From NCBI GenBank assembly GCA_964633205.1, contig CAZWFN010000057.1, positions 1-35,774 on the forward strand: a stretch of DNA of 35,774 bases, in the 5' to 3' direction. The notes below the pieces were generated by a model. It worked only from the letters and a program-made list of their open reading frames with translations. It was not told the origin of the DNA and ran no database searches. Shown here piece by piece: positions 10,396-17,953 of this stretch (within the stretch, counting starts at the first letter, position 1; each line of letters begins with the position of its first letter). This DNA comes from CAYVQE01 sp964633205. GTDB lineage: Bacteria; Myxococcota; B64-G9. Both the position numbers and the translations under genes were made by a program.

Positions 10396-10423
10396 ATTAT
10401 CCTTTACAGATTGACAAAGTCAA
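10396..10423 (-). promoter_or_regulatory. Promoter of the J/Hsp70/TPR operon with overlapping TTGAC-N3-GTCAA operator candidate
   Basis: On the minus strand TTGACT (10423-10418) is followed after 16 bp by GATAAT (10401-10396), a strong sigma-70-like pair. A perfect inverted repeat TTGAC-AAA-GTCAA (10411-10423) overlaps the -35, a good place for a repressor. It is not the CIRCE/HrcA element. Transcription should begin near 10389, giving a leader of about 60 nt to GTG 10328. Confidence 0.6.
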
Positions 10424-10493
10424 GCTGGGACCGGACACGGCGATCGCGCAAGAGCAAGCCCGGGGCGGGGATCGGCCGCTTGTGGCATGTGGT

Positions 10494-10524
10494 GCAGCCC
10501 TACAGCAGCCCTACAGCAGCCCTA
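10494..10524 (-). repeat. 11-bp tandem repeat abutting the hslU stop
   Basis: Minus strand: TAGGGCTGCTG occurs twice, then TAGGGCTGC, and the first TAG is the hslU stop codon. The 2.8 copies have a period of one DNA helical turn. The function is unknown, and replication slippage at the gene end is the simplest origin. Confidence 0.75.
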
Positions 10525-11946
10525 TAGGATGTAGCGGCTCAGATCCTGATCCTCGACGATGTTCTTCAACGCATCGTCCACCGCGGCCACATCGATGCGC
10601 ACGGTCTGGCCGCCGATCTCGGGCGCCTTGAACGACAGCTCCTCGAGCAGCTTCTCCATCACCGTGTGCAGCCGGCGGGCGCCGATGTTCTCGGTGCGCT
10701 CGTTGACCTCGGCCGAGATCTGGGCCACCCGCTCCAGCGCCTCGGGGGCGAGCTCCAGCCGGATGCCCTCGGTCTCCATCAGGGCCACGTACTGGCGCAC
10801 CAGCGCATTGCGCGGCTCGGTCAGGATGCGCAGGAAGTCGGCGCGGGTCAGGCTGTCGAGCTCGACCCGGATCGGAAAGCGCCCCTGCAGCTCGGGGATC
10901 AGATCCGCGGGCTTGGCGACGGTGAAGGCCCCGGCGGCCACGAACAGGATGTGCTGGGTGCTGACCATGCCGTACTTGGTCGCCACCGTGCAGCCCTCGA
11001 CCACCGGCAGCAGATCGCGCTGCACGCCCTCGCGCGACACGTCCGGGCCCTTGCCGCTGTCGCGGCCGACCACCTTGTCGATCTCGTCGATGAAGATGAT
11101 GCCGGACTGCTCGGCCCGCTGCAGCCCCTCGCGCACCACCGTGTCCTTGTCGACCAGCTTCTGGGCCTCCTCGGCCGTGAGCAGCTGCAGCGCCTCGGGC
11201 ACCTTGACCTTGCGTTTCTTGGTCTTCTTGGGGAACAGGTTGCCGAGCATGTCCTGCATGTTCATATTCATCTCCTCCACCCCGGAGGTGGAGAAGACCT
11301 GCATCGAGGGGAAACCGGTCAGCGAGTCGGACACCGTCAGCTCGACCTCGCGCTCGTCCAGCTTGCCGTCGCGCAGCATCTTGCGGAACTTGTCGCGGGT
11401 CGAGCTGTCGCTGGCCGCCGGCGGCACGGCGCCCTGGCCCTCGAGCTGACCCAGGCTGGATGGCGCCACCGCTCCCTGCGGCCGGTCCTCGTAGCCCCCG
11501 CTGGGTCGGGGCGGCACCAGGATGTCGAGCAGGCGCTGCTCGGCCAGCTTCTGGGCCTGGTGCTCGACCCGTCGGGTCTCCTCGTCGCGGACCAGCTTGA
11601 CCGCCACCTCGACCAGATCGCGGATCATCGACTCCACGTCGCGGCCGACGTAGCCGACCTCGGTGAACTTCGAGGCCTCCACCTTCATGAACGGCGCCTG
11701 GGCCAAGCGGGCCAGCCGGCGGGCGATCTCGGTCTTGCCCACCCCGGTGGGCCCGATCATGACGATGTTCTTGGGCGCGATCTCGTCGCGCAGATCCTCG
11801 GGCACCCGCTGGCGGCGCCAGCGGTTGCGCAGGGCTATGGCCACTGCGCGCTTGGCCTGATCCTGACCGATGATGTAGCGGTCGAGCTCGGATACGGTCT
11901 CGCGCGGGGTGAAGGCATTCAGGCTCTGGTCTGGGGTCGGTGTCAT
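10522..11946 (-). CDS. hslU: HslU, ATPase subunit of the HslUV protease
   Basis: HslU is the AAA+ unfoldase that feeds substrates into HslV in the cytosol. The 474-aa product has the family start FTPRETVSELDRYIIGQ, Walker A GPTGVGKTE (65-73), the pore loop GYVGRD (98-103), a variable I-domain (about 110-245), Walker B IIFIDEID (283-290), and late arginines in ERTENIGARRLHTVMEK. It ends in LSRYIL, the conserved C-terminal tail that docks into HslV. Length is slightly above the E. coli protein (443), the excess lying in the I-domain. It is the last gene of the operon, 3 nt after hslV. Confidence 0.97.
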   Translation of the reverse strand: MTPTPDQSLNAFTPRETVSELDRYIIGQDQAKRAVAIALRNRWRRQRVPEDLRDEIAPKNIVMIGPTGVGKTEIARRLARLAQAPFMKVEASKFTEVGYVGRDVESMIRDLVEVAVKLVRDEETRRVEHQAQKLAEQRLLDILVPPRPSGGYEDRPQGAVAPSSLGQLEGQGAVPPAASDSSTRDKFRKMLRDGKLDEREVELTVSDSLTGFPSMQVFSTSGVEEMNMNMQDMLGNLFPKKTKKRKVKVPEALQLLTAEEAQKLVDKDTVVREGLQRAEQSGIIFIDEIDKVVGRDSGKGPDVSREGVQRDLLPVVEGCTVATKYGMVSTQHILFVAAGAFTVAKPADLIPELQGRFPIRVELDSLTRADFLRILTEPRNALVRQYVALMETEGIRLELAPEALERVAQISAEVNERTENIGARRLHTVMEKLLEELSFKAPEIGGQTVRIDVAAVDDALKNIVEDQDLSRYIL

Positions 11947-11949
11947 CGC

Positions 11950-12501
11950 TCAGTCCTCTCGCCGCTCGCCGAGCTCCTCGACGACCAGCTCGGCGTTGGT
12001 GTAGACGCACAGCTCGGCCGCGACGGCCATGGCCTCGCGGACCACCTGGCCGGCATCGAGCTCGGTGTGGCGCACCAGGGCCTCGGCCGCCGCCTGGGCA
12101 TAGGGGCCGCCGCTGCCGATGGCCATCACGCCGCCATCGGGCTCGATGACGTCGCCGGTGCCCGAGATCAGCAGGATGCGCTCGGCATCGGCCACCAGCA
12201 GCATGGCCTCCAGTCGGCGCAGCATGCGATCGGTGCGCCAGTCCTTGGCCAACTCCACCGCCGCGCGGACCAACCCGCCGCTGTATTGCTTGAGCTTGGC
12301 CTCGAACTTCTCGAACAGGGTCAAGGCGTCGGCCGTGCTGCCGGCGAATCCGGCCAGCACCGCGCCGTCGAGCAGTGTGCGCACCTTGCGGGCGCTGTGC
12401 TTGACCACCAGCTGGTTCATCGAGACCTGGCCGTCGCCGGCCATCACGGTGGTGGCGCCGCGGTGGACGGCCAGAATGGTAGTGGCGTGCATCGGTTCCA
12501 T
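11950..12501 (-). CDS. hslV: HslV, peptidase subunit of the HslUV protease
   Basis: HslV is the proteasome-beta-like threonine peptidase. Mature HslV begins with Thr: here the N-terminal region reads HATTILAVHRG, followed by TTVMAGDGQVS and the KVRTL region, then GFAGSTADALTLFEKFE. The total is about 183 aa. Three in-frame ATGs exist at 12507, 12501 and 12492. I choose 12501 because AAAGG lies 6 nt upstream. The ATG at 12507 abuts that site directly. Unless 12492 is used, the catalytic Thr is preceded by a propeptide of several residues rather than Met alone. The gene overlaps or abuts the xerC stop (12504-12506). Confidence 0.95.
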   Translation of the reverse strand: MEPMHATTILAVHRGATTVMAGDGQVSMNQLVVKHSARKVRTLLDGAVLAGFAGSTADALTLFEKFEAKLKQYSGGLVRAAVELAKDWRTDRMLRRLEAMLLVADAERILLISGTGDVIEPDGGVMAIGSGGPYAQAAAEALVRHTELDAGQVVREAMAVAAELCVYTNAELVVEELGERRED

Positions 12502-12503
12502 GA

Positions 12504-13451
12504 TCATCCTTTTGCATCCCGATCGGCCGGTTCGGCTCGCTTGCGGCGGGCGCGCGGGTGGGCGCGGTCGTAGACCTCGATCAAGCGCTGCACGTCGACG
12601 TGGGTGTAGGTCTGGGTGGTCGACAGCGAAGCGTGGCCCAGTAGCTCCTGGATCGAACGCAGGTCGGCGCCGGCGCTCAACAGGTGGGTGGCGAAGGCGT
12701 GGCGCAACCCGTGTGGGCTGATGTCGTATTGGATGCCGGCCTGCACGATGCGCTTGTCGAGCAGGCGGCGCACCGAGCGCGCCGAGAGCCGGCCGCCGAA
12801 ACGATTGAGGAACACCGCCCGCGGATCCGGCTGCCGGGCGCCGGCCAGCAGCCGATCGCGGACCGGCCGGTAGGCGCGCAAGGCCTCACAGGCCGGTCGG
12901 CCCAGCGGTACCAGCCGCTCCTTGCCGCCCTTGCCCAGCACCCGCACCCGGCGCTCGTCCAGCTCCAGGTCGTCCCAATCCAGCCCCACCAGCTCCGACA
13001 CCCGCAGCCCGGCGCCGTAGAGCACCTCGAGCAGAGCCCGGTCGCGCAGCGCGAACACGCCGTCGCCCTGGGGCGCGGCCAGCAGCGCCAGCACCTCCTC
13101 CGGATCCAGGTGCAGCGGCAGCCGCTTGTCGGTCACCGGCAGCCGAATGCGCTGAGCCGGATCGGCTTGCAGCCAGCGCCGCCGGACGGCGAACCGGTAG
13201 AAGCCACGGATGGCCGACAGCTGGCGCGATACCGAGCGCACCGCGATCTGGCGGTGGCGCAGCCCGAGGAACGTGCGCAGGTCATCGACCGCCGCATCCA
13301 GCAGCGCCCGGCCGCGCTCGGCCAAAAACGCGCGCAGCTGCTCCAAGTCGCGGCCGTAGGCGTGCACCGTGCGTTCGGCCAGCCGGCGCTCGGCGGCCAG
13401 GTGCTCCAGGTAGGCCGCCAGCGGATCCTGGGGAACTGCGGCTTCGCTCAT
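12504..13451 (-). CDS. xerC: Tyrosine recombinase XerC
   Basis: XerC, with XerD, resolves chromosome dimers at dif. The 315-aa product has an N-terminal SAM-like core-binding domain (DPLAAYLEHLAAERRLAE) and the catalytic domain with Arg150 (GAGLRVSEL), Lys174 (LGKGGKERL), His247 and Arg250 (HGLRHAFATHLL), His273 (LGHASLSTTQ) and nucleophile Tyr282 (TYTHV). I prefer ATG 13451, which gives the usual family N-terminus. A TTG at 13487 overlapping the rluD stop is an alternative adding 12 residues. XerC rather than XerD is supported by linkage to hslVU, a known arrangement (codV-clpQY in Bacillus). Confidence 0.9.
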   Translation of the reverse strand: MSEAAVPQDPLAAYLEHLAAERRLAERTVHAYGRDLEQLRAFLAERGRALLDAAVDDLRTFLGLRHRQIAVRSVSRQLSAIRGFYRFAVRRRWLQADPAQRIRLPVTDKRLPLHLDPEEVLALLAAPQGDGVFALRDRALLEVLYGAGLRVSELVGLDWDDLELDERRVRVLGKGGKERLVPLGRPACEALRAYRPVRDRLLAGARQPDPRAVFLNRFGGRLSARSVRRLLDKRIVQAGIQYDISPHGLRHAFATHLLSAGADLRSIQELLGHASLSTTQTYTHVDVQRLIEVYDRAHPRARRKRAEPADRDAKG

Positions 13452-13483
13452 GGCTGTCCAATCTGCATCCGCGCGCGGTGATG

Positions 13484-14449
13484 TCAAGAGCGGCGCGCCG
13501 CCAGCCGCAGCTGTTCGGCCAGCTGCTTCAGATCGGCCGGCAGCGGCGCCTCGAAGTCGAGCCGCTCGCCGCTGACCGGGTGGGCGAAGCCCAATCGCCA
13601 GGCGTGCAGGGCTTGACGCTCGGGCAGCAGCTCTTGGGGAAAGCCTTGCAGCCGGCGGCCGCCGTAAAGCTTGTCGCCCAGCAAGGGGTGGCCGGCGTCG
13701 GCCAGATGGGCCCGGATCTGGTGGGTGCGGCCGGTCTCCAGCCGCAGCTCCAGCTCGATCGCTTCCCAGCCGGCACCGCGGTGGCGGGCGCTGATCCGGT
13801 AGTGGGTGACCGCCCGTTTGCCGCCGGCCACCCGCGACGAGAAGCGCTTGCGGTGGACCGGATGGCGGCCGTAGCCGGTGTCGAAGGTGCCCGCTGCGGC
13901 CAGCGCCGGGATGCCGGTTCTCCGGGCCGCCCAGGCCCGGTAGGTCTTGTCCACCCGCCGCTGCTGGAACTGAGCCGACAGGTGCTGGTGGGCCCGGTCG
14001 TTCTTGGTCACCACCAGCAGCCCCGAGGTGTTGCGGTCCAGCCGGTGGACGATGCCGGGTCGCTCGACGCCGCCGATGCCGCTGAGATCCCCGCAGTGCT
14101 CGAGCAGCGCGTTGACCAGGGTGCCGTCCGGGCTGCCGGGCGCCGGGTGGACCACCAGCCCGGCCGGCTTGTCGACCACCACCAGGTAGGCGTCCTCGTA
14201 CACCACGTTCAGCGGAATGGCTTGCGGTTGCGGCTCGGCCGGCCGGGGCGGCGGCTCGAGCACCTCGATCCGCTCGCCCGCGCGCACCCGGTAGGCGGAT
14301 CTCTGGCTGCGGCCGCCGACCAGCACGCTGCTGTCGTCGATCAGCTTCTGCAGGTAGGAGCGCGAACGATCCGGCAGGTTGGTCACCAGAAAGCGATCCA
14401 GGCGCTGACCGGCCGACTCGGGATCGACCACCAGGGTGCGCCGATTCAC
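13484..14449 (-). CDS. rluD: RluD-family 23S rRNA pseudouridine synthase
   Basis: Enzymes of this family convert uridines of helix 69 or related sites in 23S rRNA to pseudouridine. The 321-aa protein has an N-terminal S4 RNA-binding domain (about 14-65, QRLDRFL ... RVRAGERIEV). The RsuA/RluD catalytic domain follows: VVDKPAGLVVHP (91-102), HRLDRNTSG with catalytic Asp138, and LETGRTHQIRAHL. The motif position and length match RluD (catalytic Asp139 in E. coli). RluA/RluC cannot be excluded. The start is a GTG overlapping the stop of the 90-aa gene by four bases (GTGA). Confidence 0.88.
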   Translation of the reverse strand: MNRRTLVVDPESAGQRLDRFLVTNLPDRSRSYLQKLIDDSSVLVGGRSQRSAYRVRAGERIEVLEPPPRPAEPQPQAIPLNVVYEDAYLVVVDKPAGLVVHPAPGSPDGTLVNALLEHCGDLSGIGGVERPGIVHRLDRNTSGLLVVTKNDRAHQHLSAQFQQRRVDKTYRAWAARRTGIPALAAAGTFDTGYGRHPVHRKRFSSRVAGGKRAVTHYRISARHRGAGWEAIELELRLETGRTHQIRAHLADAGHPLLGDKLYGGRRLQGFPQELLPERQALHAWRLGFAHPVSGERLDFEAPLPADLKQLAEQLRLAARRS

Positions 14450-14718
14450 CAGATCTTCGACTTGATGTGGCCCTTGGACTTGACCACGATGTCCACGATG
14501 GCTCGATCGTAGTAGTTGCTTGTATCGTACAAATCAGGGCTTACACGACTCTTGTACAGCTCGCGGCCCTCGTCGATCTCGTCCTGGAGCACATCGAACA
14601 CGTTGTCGTTTTCGATCCCCTCGATGATCTTCTCCTCGTTGTACAACGACAGATCCGATGCGATCGCGCGTGCCAGGCGAATGGCGGCTTCGGGCGTCGT
14701 GATCTGTGGTGGGGGCAT
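14446..14718 (-). CDS. Conserved-looking 90-aa protein heading the rluD-xerC-hslVU operon
   Basis: I do not recognise this protein. The ATG at 14718 has GGAGGTG a few bases upstream. The product is acidic in the middle (EEKIIEGIENDNVFDVLQDE), has a Tyr/Asp-rich segment (LYDTSNYYD) and ends with a basic tail (VKSKGHIKSKIW). It is predicted helical and soluble, without Cys pairs or a signal peptide. Codon use is less GC-rich than its neighbours. Its stop overlaps the rluD GTG, so the two are probably translationally coupled. A longer frame upstream lacks an initiation site and runs through the promoter, so I exclude it. Confidence 0.7.
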   Translation of the reverse strand: MPPPQITTPEAAIRLARAIASDLSLYNEEKIIEGIENDNVFDVLQDEIDEGRELYKSRVSPDLYDTSNYYDRAIVDIVVKSKGHIKSKIW

Positions 14719-14753
14719 CGCGCACCACCTCCCTCGGTTGCAAGACTGCCCCA

Positions 14754-14781
14754 TGGTTATCAGAAACCGCCGGAATGTCAA
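14754..14781 (-). promoter_or_regulatory. Promoter of the 90-aa/rluD/xerC/hslVU operon
   Basis: On the minus strand TTGACA (14781-14776) is followed after 16 bp by TAACCA (14759-14754). The predicted transcription start lies about 30 nt before ATG 14718. It is divergent from the kinase promoter at 14826-14855, so 14719-14863 is a shared control region. Confidence 0.5.
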
Positions 14782-14825
14782 GAAGAAGGCCCTAGCGGCC
14801 GCCTGCTCGCAGCAGCGCAAGGCCA

Positions 14826-14855
14826 TTGACCAGCGGCCGGCATTGTCGTTATCAT
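14826..14855 (+). promoter_or_regulatory. Promoter of kinase gene, predicted leaderless
   Basis: TTGACC (14826-14831) and TATCAT (14850-14855) are 18 bp apart. Transcription should begin at about 14862-14864, and the ATG is at 14864. No ribosome-binding site precedes it, which fits a leaderless message. Confidence 0.5.
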
Positions 14856-14863
14856 CGCGACCG

Positions 14864-16171
14864 ATGACGACAAACCGCATCCACAACTGCGAGATCGTCG
14901 ACGAGATCGGTGCCGGTGGCATGGCCCTGGTCTACAAGGCGGTGCAAAACTCGCTCAACCGGCCGGTGGCGATCAAGGTGCTCAAGGAGGATTTCGCCAA
15001 CGATACCCAGTTGGTGGCGCGTTTCATCCGCGAGGCCACCTCGCTGGCCGCGCTGCAGCACGAGAACATCGTCCACATCTTCGACTTCGTCAAAGAGGAC
15101 GACTCCTACAAGATGGTCATGGAGTACGTCGAGGGCATCGACCTGTTCGACCTGCTGGAGAAAGTCCACCACCTGCCGCCGATCGTCGGCGCCCTGATCG
15201 GGCTCGGGGTGGCCAACGCGCTGGAGTACGCCCACTACCGGGGCATCATCCACCGCGACATCAAGCCGTCCAACATCATCCTGTCGCGCATGGGCGAGGT
15301 CAAGCTGATGGACTTCGGCATCGCCCGCGACGAAAACCTGGGCGACTTGACCCGCCCGGGCACCTCGTTGGGCACCCCGGCCTACATGTCGCCCGAACAG
15401 GTGATGGGTGTGCGCATCGACTTCCGCTCGGACCTGTTCTCCTTCGGCATCGTGCTCTACCAGATGTTGACCGGGGTCAAGCCCTTCAGCGAGGGCGGCG
15501 GCAAGAGCATCATGCACAAGATCCTCAACGCCGAGTTCATCCGGCCCCGGCGGATCAACCCCAACATCCCCCGCCGCCTCGAGCGGATCATCCTGCGCTG
15601 CCTGGCCAAGGAGCCGCTGGACCGCTGGTCGTCGACCGGCGATATGCGCCGCGAGATCGAGGCCTTCGTCAACCGCCGGGTGCGCATCCACTACGCCGGT
15701 CGGCTGCTGGTCTACCTGTTCCACAACAAGCTGATCAACCGCGACGAAGCCGAGACCTTCGTCTCCAGCGACCTGCTGGCGGATCGGGAGCTGGAGCGCG
15801 AGGACGCCGGCCTGCCGCCGCCGCTGAAGCTGGGCACCATCGCCAAGGTCCAGGGTGCCTTGGGCGCGGCCGTGATCCTGTGGTTGCTGGTCGTCCACGT
15901 CATCGCCAGCTTGTCGGCCGCCCAGGCCGCCACCCAGCCGGTGGCCGGGCCGCCGGGGGCGCTCAAGGTGGTGGCCTGGCCCTGGGCCGAGATCTACATC
16001 GACGGGGCCTATGTCGAGACCACACCGGTGGCGCGCTCGTTCTCGCTGCGGCCCGGTGTCCACCAGGTCACGCTCAAGAACCCCCACTACCAGACGGTGC
16101 AGCGCAAGGTGCTGATCGAACCGGCCCGGCCCAAGAAGATCAAGGTGGAGCTCGAACGCCGTCGCGACTGA
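14864..16171 (+). CDS. Transmembrane Ser/Thr protein kinase with periplasmic PEGA domain
   Basis: This 435-aa Hanks-type kinase has a complete set of motifs: GAGGMALVY (16-24), catalytic Lys38, HRDIKPSN (130-137), DFG (150-152) and YMSPEQ (174-179). It is therefore probably active. Residues 330-352 form one membrane helix (GALGAAVILWLLVVHVIASL). Residues 366-435 form a PEGA domain outside the membrane (LKVVAWPWAEIYIDGAYVETTP), typical of envelope-facing kinases in Myxococcota. PEGA domains are thought to bind surface or cell-wall components. The next gene, 25 nt downstream, encodes an exported LysM protein and may be the partner on the outside, which is inferred from position. Confidence 0.9.
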   Translation: MTTNRIHNCEIVDEIGAGGMALVYKAVQNSLNRPVAIKVLKEDFANDTQLVARFIREATSLAALQHENIVHIFDFVKEDDSYKMVMEYVEGIDLFDLLEKVHHLPPIVGALIGLGVANALEYAHYRGIIHRDIKPSNIILSRMGEVKLMDFGIARDENLGDLTRPGTSLGTPAYMSPEQVMGVRIDFRSDLFSFGIVLYQMLTGVKPFSEGGGKSIMHKILNAEFIRPRRINPNIPRRLERIILRCLAKEPLDRWSSTGDMRREIEAFVNRRVRIHYAGRLLVYLFHNKLINRDEAETFVSSDLLADRELEREDAGLPPPLKLGTIAKVQGALGAAVILWLLVVHVIASLSAAQAATQPVAGPPGALKVVAWPWAEIYIDGAYVETTPVARSFSLRPGVHQVTLKNPHYQTVQRKVLIEPARPKKIKVELERRRD

Positions 16172-16196
16172 GGCCGCACCCGGGAGGAAATCACCG

Positions 16197-17336
16197 ATGG
16201 GCAGACCCGGATCGCCGATGCGCTCGGCCGTCGCCGCCGGCTGCGGCCTGCTTGTGTTGAGCTTGCTGGCACCGGAGGCGGCGGCGCTGCGCTACAAGCC
16301 CCAGCCGGACGAGAGCCTGGGCCACATCGCCCGCATCCACTACGGCACGGCCAAGAAGATGATCTACCTGATGGCCACCAACCGCATCACCGATCCGGCC
16401 CAGCTGGCCAAGCGCCGCACCCTGTGGATCCCGACCGTCTGGAAGCATCGCCTGCGCCGCGGCGACGACCTGGCGCGCCTGGCACGCAAATACCTGAAGG
16501 CCTCCAAGCGAGCCGACTTCCTGATGTGGCTGAACCAGATCGAGAACCCGCGCGACCTGGACGTGGGCTCGTTGATCACCATTCCCTTTCTGATCCGCCA
16601 CCGGGTCCAGGAGGGCCAGTCCATGGTCGACGTGGCCCGGCGGTACTACTTCAAGGCCAAGCTGGCCGGGCTGCTGCGCAAGTTCAACGAGAAGCGCACC
16701 AATGCCATCGAGCCGGGCGAGATCGTGCTGGTGCCGATCTACGACCCCGAGATCACCACCGCCAAGGTCAAGGAGCGCATCGGCCGCTACCGCCAGCAAG
16801 TGGCCAAGGCGGCACGGGAGGCCCGCGAGCGCGCCAAGCGCCGGGCCGCCGCCCGGGCCCAAGAACGGACGGCCGCGGACGAGCAGCCAGCCGCGGACGG
16901 GCAACCGGACGCCGATGCGCAGCCGGACGCAGCGGCGGAGCCCGCCCCCGGCGAACAGGTGGCCGCCGCCGATACCGGGGATGTCGAAGCAGACGGGGAG
17001 GCTGCGGAGCCCGACGCCGCGGACGAGGAGCCGGTGTCCAGTCCACCCGCGCATGCCGCGCTGATCGAGCAGGCCTACGGGCTCTACCGCGACGGCGAGT
17101 ACGAGCTGGCCCGGGCCAATCTGGCGCGGGCCTTGGAGAGCGACAAGCTGGCCCGCGACGACGAGGCCGAAGCCCGCGAGGTGCTGGCCCACTGCCTGGT
17201 GGCCCTCGACGATATCAAGCAGGCCGAGCACGAGTTCGTCCGGCTGCTGATGATAGCGCCCGACCGCACCCTGGACCCGGTGACCACCTCGCCCAAGGTG
17301 CTCGAGGTCTTCCGCCGCGCCCGTGGCTCGCGTTGA
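16197..17336 (+). CDS. Exported triple-LysM protein with C-terminal TPR region
   Basis: This 379-aa protein starts with a signal peptide (about 1-30, SAVAAGCGLLVLSLLAPEAAA). Three LysM-like units follow at about 31-81 (PDESLGHIARIHYG ... LWIPT), 83-132 (RRGDDLARLARKYL ... LITIP) and 134-182 (QEGQSMVDVARRYY ... EIVLVP). LysM binds peptidoglycan glycan chains. A charged helical segment (185-225) and an Asp/Pro/Ala/Glu-rich linker (225-285) lead to a TPR-like end (YGLYRDGEYELARANLARAL ... EHEFVRLLMIAPD). GGGAGGA precedes the ATG. It probably anchors to peptidoglycan and presents the TPR to other envelope proteins, perhaps the upstream PEGA kinase. Confidence 0.82.
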   Translation: MGRPGSPMRSAVAAGCGLLVLSLLAPEAAALRYKPQPDESLGHIARIHYGTAKKMIYLMATNRITDPAQLAKRRTLWIPTVWKHRLRRGDDLARLARKYLKASKRADFLMWLNQIENPRDLDVGSLITIPFLIRHRVQEGQSMVDVARRYYFKAKLAGLLRKFNEKRTNAIEPGEIVLVPIYDPEITTAKVKERIGRYRQQVAKAAREARERAKRRAAARAQERTAADEQPAADGQPDADAQPDAAAEPAPGEQVAAADTGDVEADGEAAEPDAADEEPVSSPPAHAALIEQAYGLYRDGEYELARANLARALESDKLARDDEAEAREVLAHCLVALDDIKQAEHEFVRLLMIAPDRTLDPVTTSPKVLEVFRRARGSR

Positions 17337-17362
17337 GCCCGAATCGGCCGAGCCGCAGCGGT

Positions 17363-17382
17363 GCCCGTCCGATCAGCCGGGC
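17363..17382. terminator. Possible weak bidirectional hairpin between convergent genes
   Basis: GCCCG and CGGGC are separated by 10 nt, in the 45-bp gap between the stop codons at 17336 (+) and 17384-17382 (-). On the plus strand TATTTCTC follows. The stem is short and the loop large, so this is a weak call. Confidence 0.25.
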
Positions 17383-17813
17383 TATTTCTCGCGCTGCTTC
17401 TTCTTTTTCGCGGTCTCGAATACCAGCAGGTAGGGCACCGCCGGCCGACCGGCGGTGTCGCGGAAGGCGTCCAGCTCACCGCGGTTGAGCCACAAGGCGT
17501 AGCTGCGACCGGGCTTCAGCGCCACCGGCAGCACCACCGTGCGGCCGGCCTTCAGAAAGCGCGGTTGACCCTTGGTCTCGGGGAAGGTATCCGCGGTGAC
17601 CTGGACGAAGGACCACATCTTCTCGGTCTTCATCTTCTTGGAGAAGGTCACCTCGATTTGTTCCAGCCCCGGATCGACGTTCAGCTCGCCGGCGCAAGGC
17701 ACGGTCTTGACCACCACCGGCGGCAGCTCGGCCACCCCCGGTCCGGCCGCCGCCGGCGCAGCCGCCAGTGCCAGCAGGACCAATCCGGTCACCAGTGAAA
17801 TCGTCGCTTTCAT
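17382..17813 (-). CDS. Exported Ig-like (SbsA/Big_5-type) domain protein
   Basis: This 143-aa protein starts at ATG 17813, with GGGAGGGG just upstream, and has a clear signal peptide (ISLVTGLVLLALAAAPAAA). The mature chain is a single Ig-like unit of the type that begins 'P-x-x-G-x-x-x-V-D-P-x-L-x-x-I-x-V-T-F-S-x-x-M': here NVDPGLEQIEVTFSKKM. It continues with strands FVQVTADTF, FLKAGRTVVLPVAL and PGRSYALWLNRGELDAF, and ends in a Lys/Arg-rich tail. Such domains are structural, and no catalytic residues are seen. It is convergent with the LysM gene. Confidence 0.75.
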   Translation of the reverse strand: MKATISLVTGLVLLALAAAPAAAGPGVAELPPVVVKTVPCAGELNVDPGLEQIEVTFSKKMKTEKMWSFVQVTADTFPETKGQPRFLKAGRTVVLPVALKPGRSYALWLNRGELDAFRDTAGRPAVPYLLVFETAKKKKQREK

Positions 17814-17836
17814 GAGCCCCTCCCTTCTCACCCGAC

Positions 17837-17953
17837 TCATCGCACCCGCAGGGTGCGCAGCCGGTTGATGGCCGCGGCCAGCTCCTGGCCGCGGAAGATG
17901 ACGTAGTCGCCGCGGGGGTGGCGGCCGAGCGCATCCAGGCCCTGCGTGTCCAT
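17837..17953 (-). CDS. 38-codon ORF, possible gene remnant
   Basis: The reading frame ends 23 nt before the Ig-like gene. From ATG 17953 it encodes 38 residues including GRHPRGDYVIFRGQELAAAI and ends RLRTLRVR. Codon usage is GC-rich at third positions and the sequence is plausible as the C-terminal end of a protein. I see no good ribosome site. It may be the surviving end of a deleted gene, or a leader ORF for the Ig-like gene. A TTGACA at 18039-18034 on this strand has no convincing -10. Confidence 0.25.
   Translation of the reverse strand: MDTQGLDALGRHPRGDYVIFRGQELAAAINRLRTLRVR

Noticed and set aside
10329..10397. ATG at 10397 as start of the J-protein
   Set aside because: It lies inside the predicted -10 (GATAAT, 10401-10396) and has no ribosome site. 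GTG 10328 follows GGGAGAG at good spacing.
10666..12573. 635-codon plus-strand frame opposite hslU/hslV
   Set aside because: Shadow of two firmly identified genes on the minus strand.
12504..13451. Tyrosine recombinase as an integrase of a mobile element
   Set aside because: It sits inside a housekeeping operon with rluD and hslVU, there are no att repeats or cargo genes, and its features match XerC.
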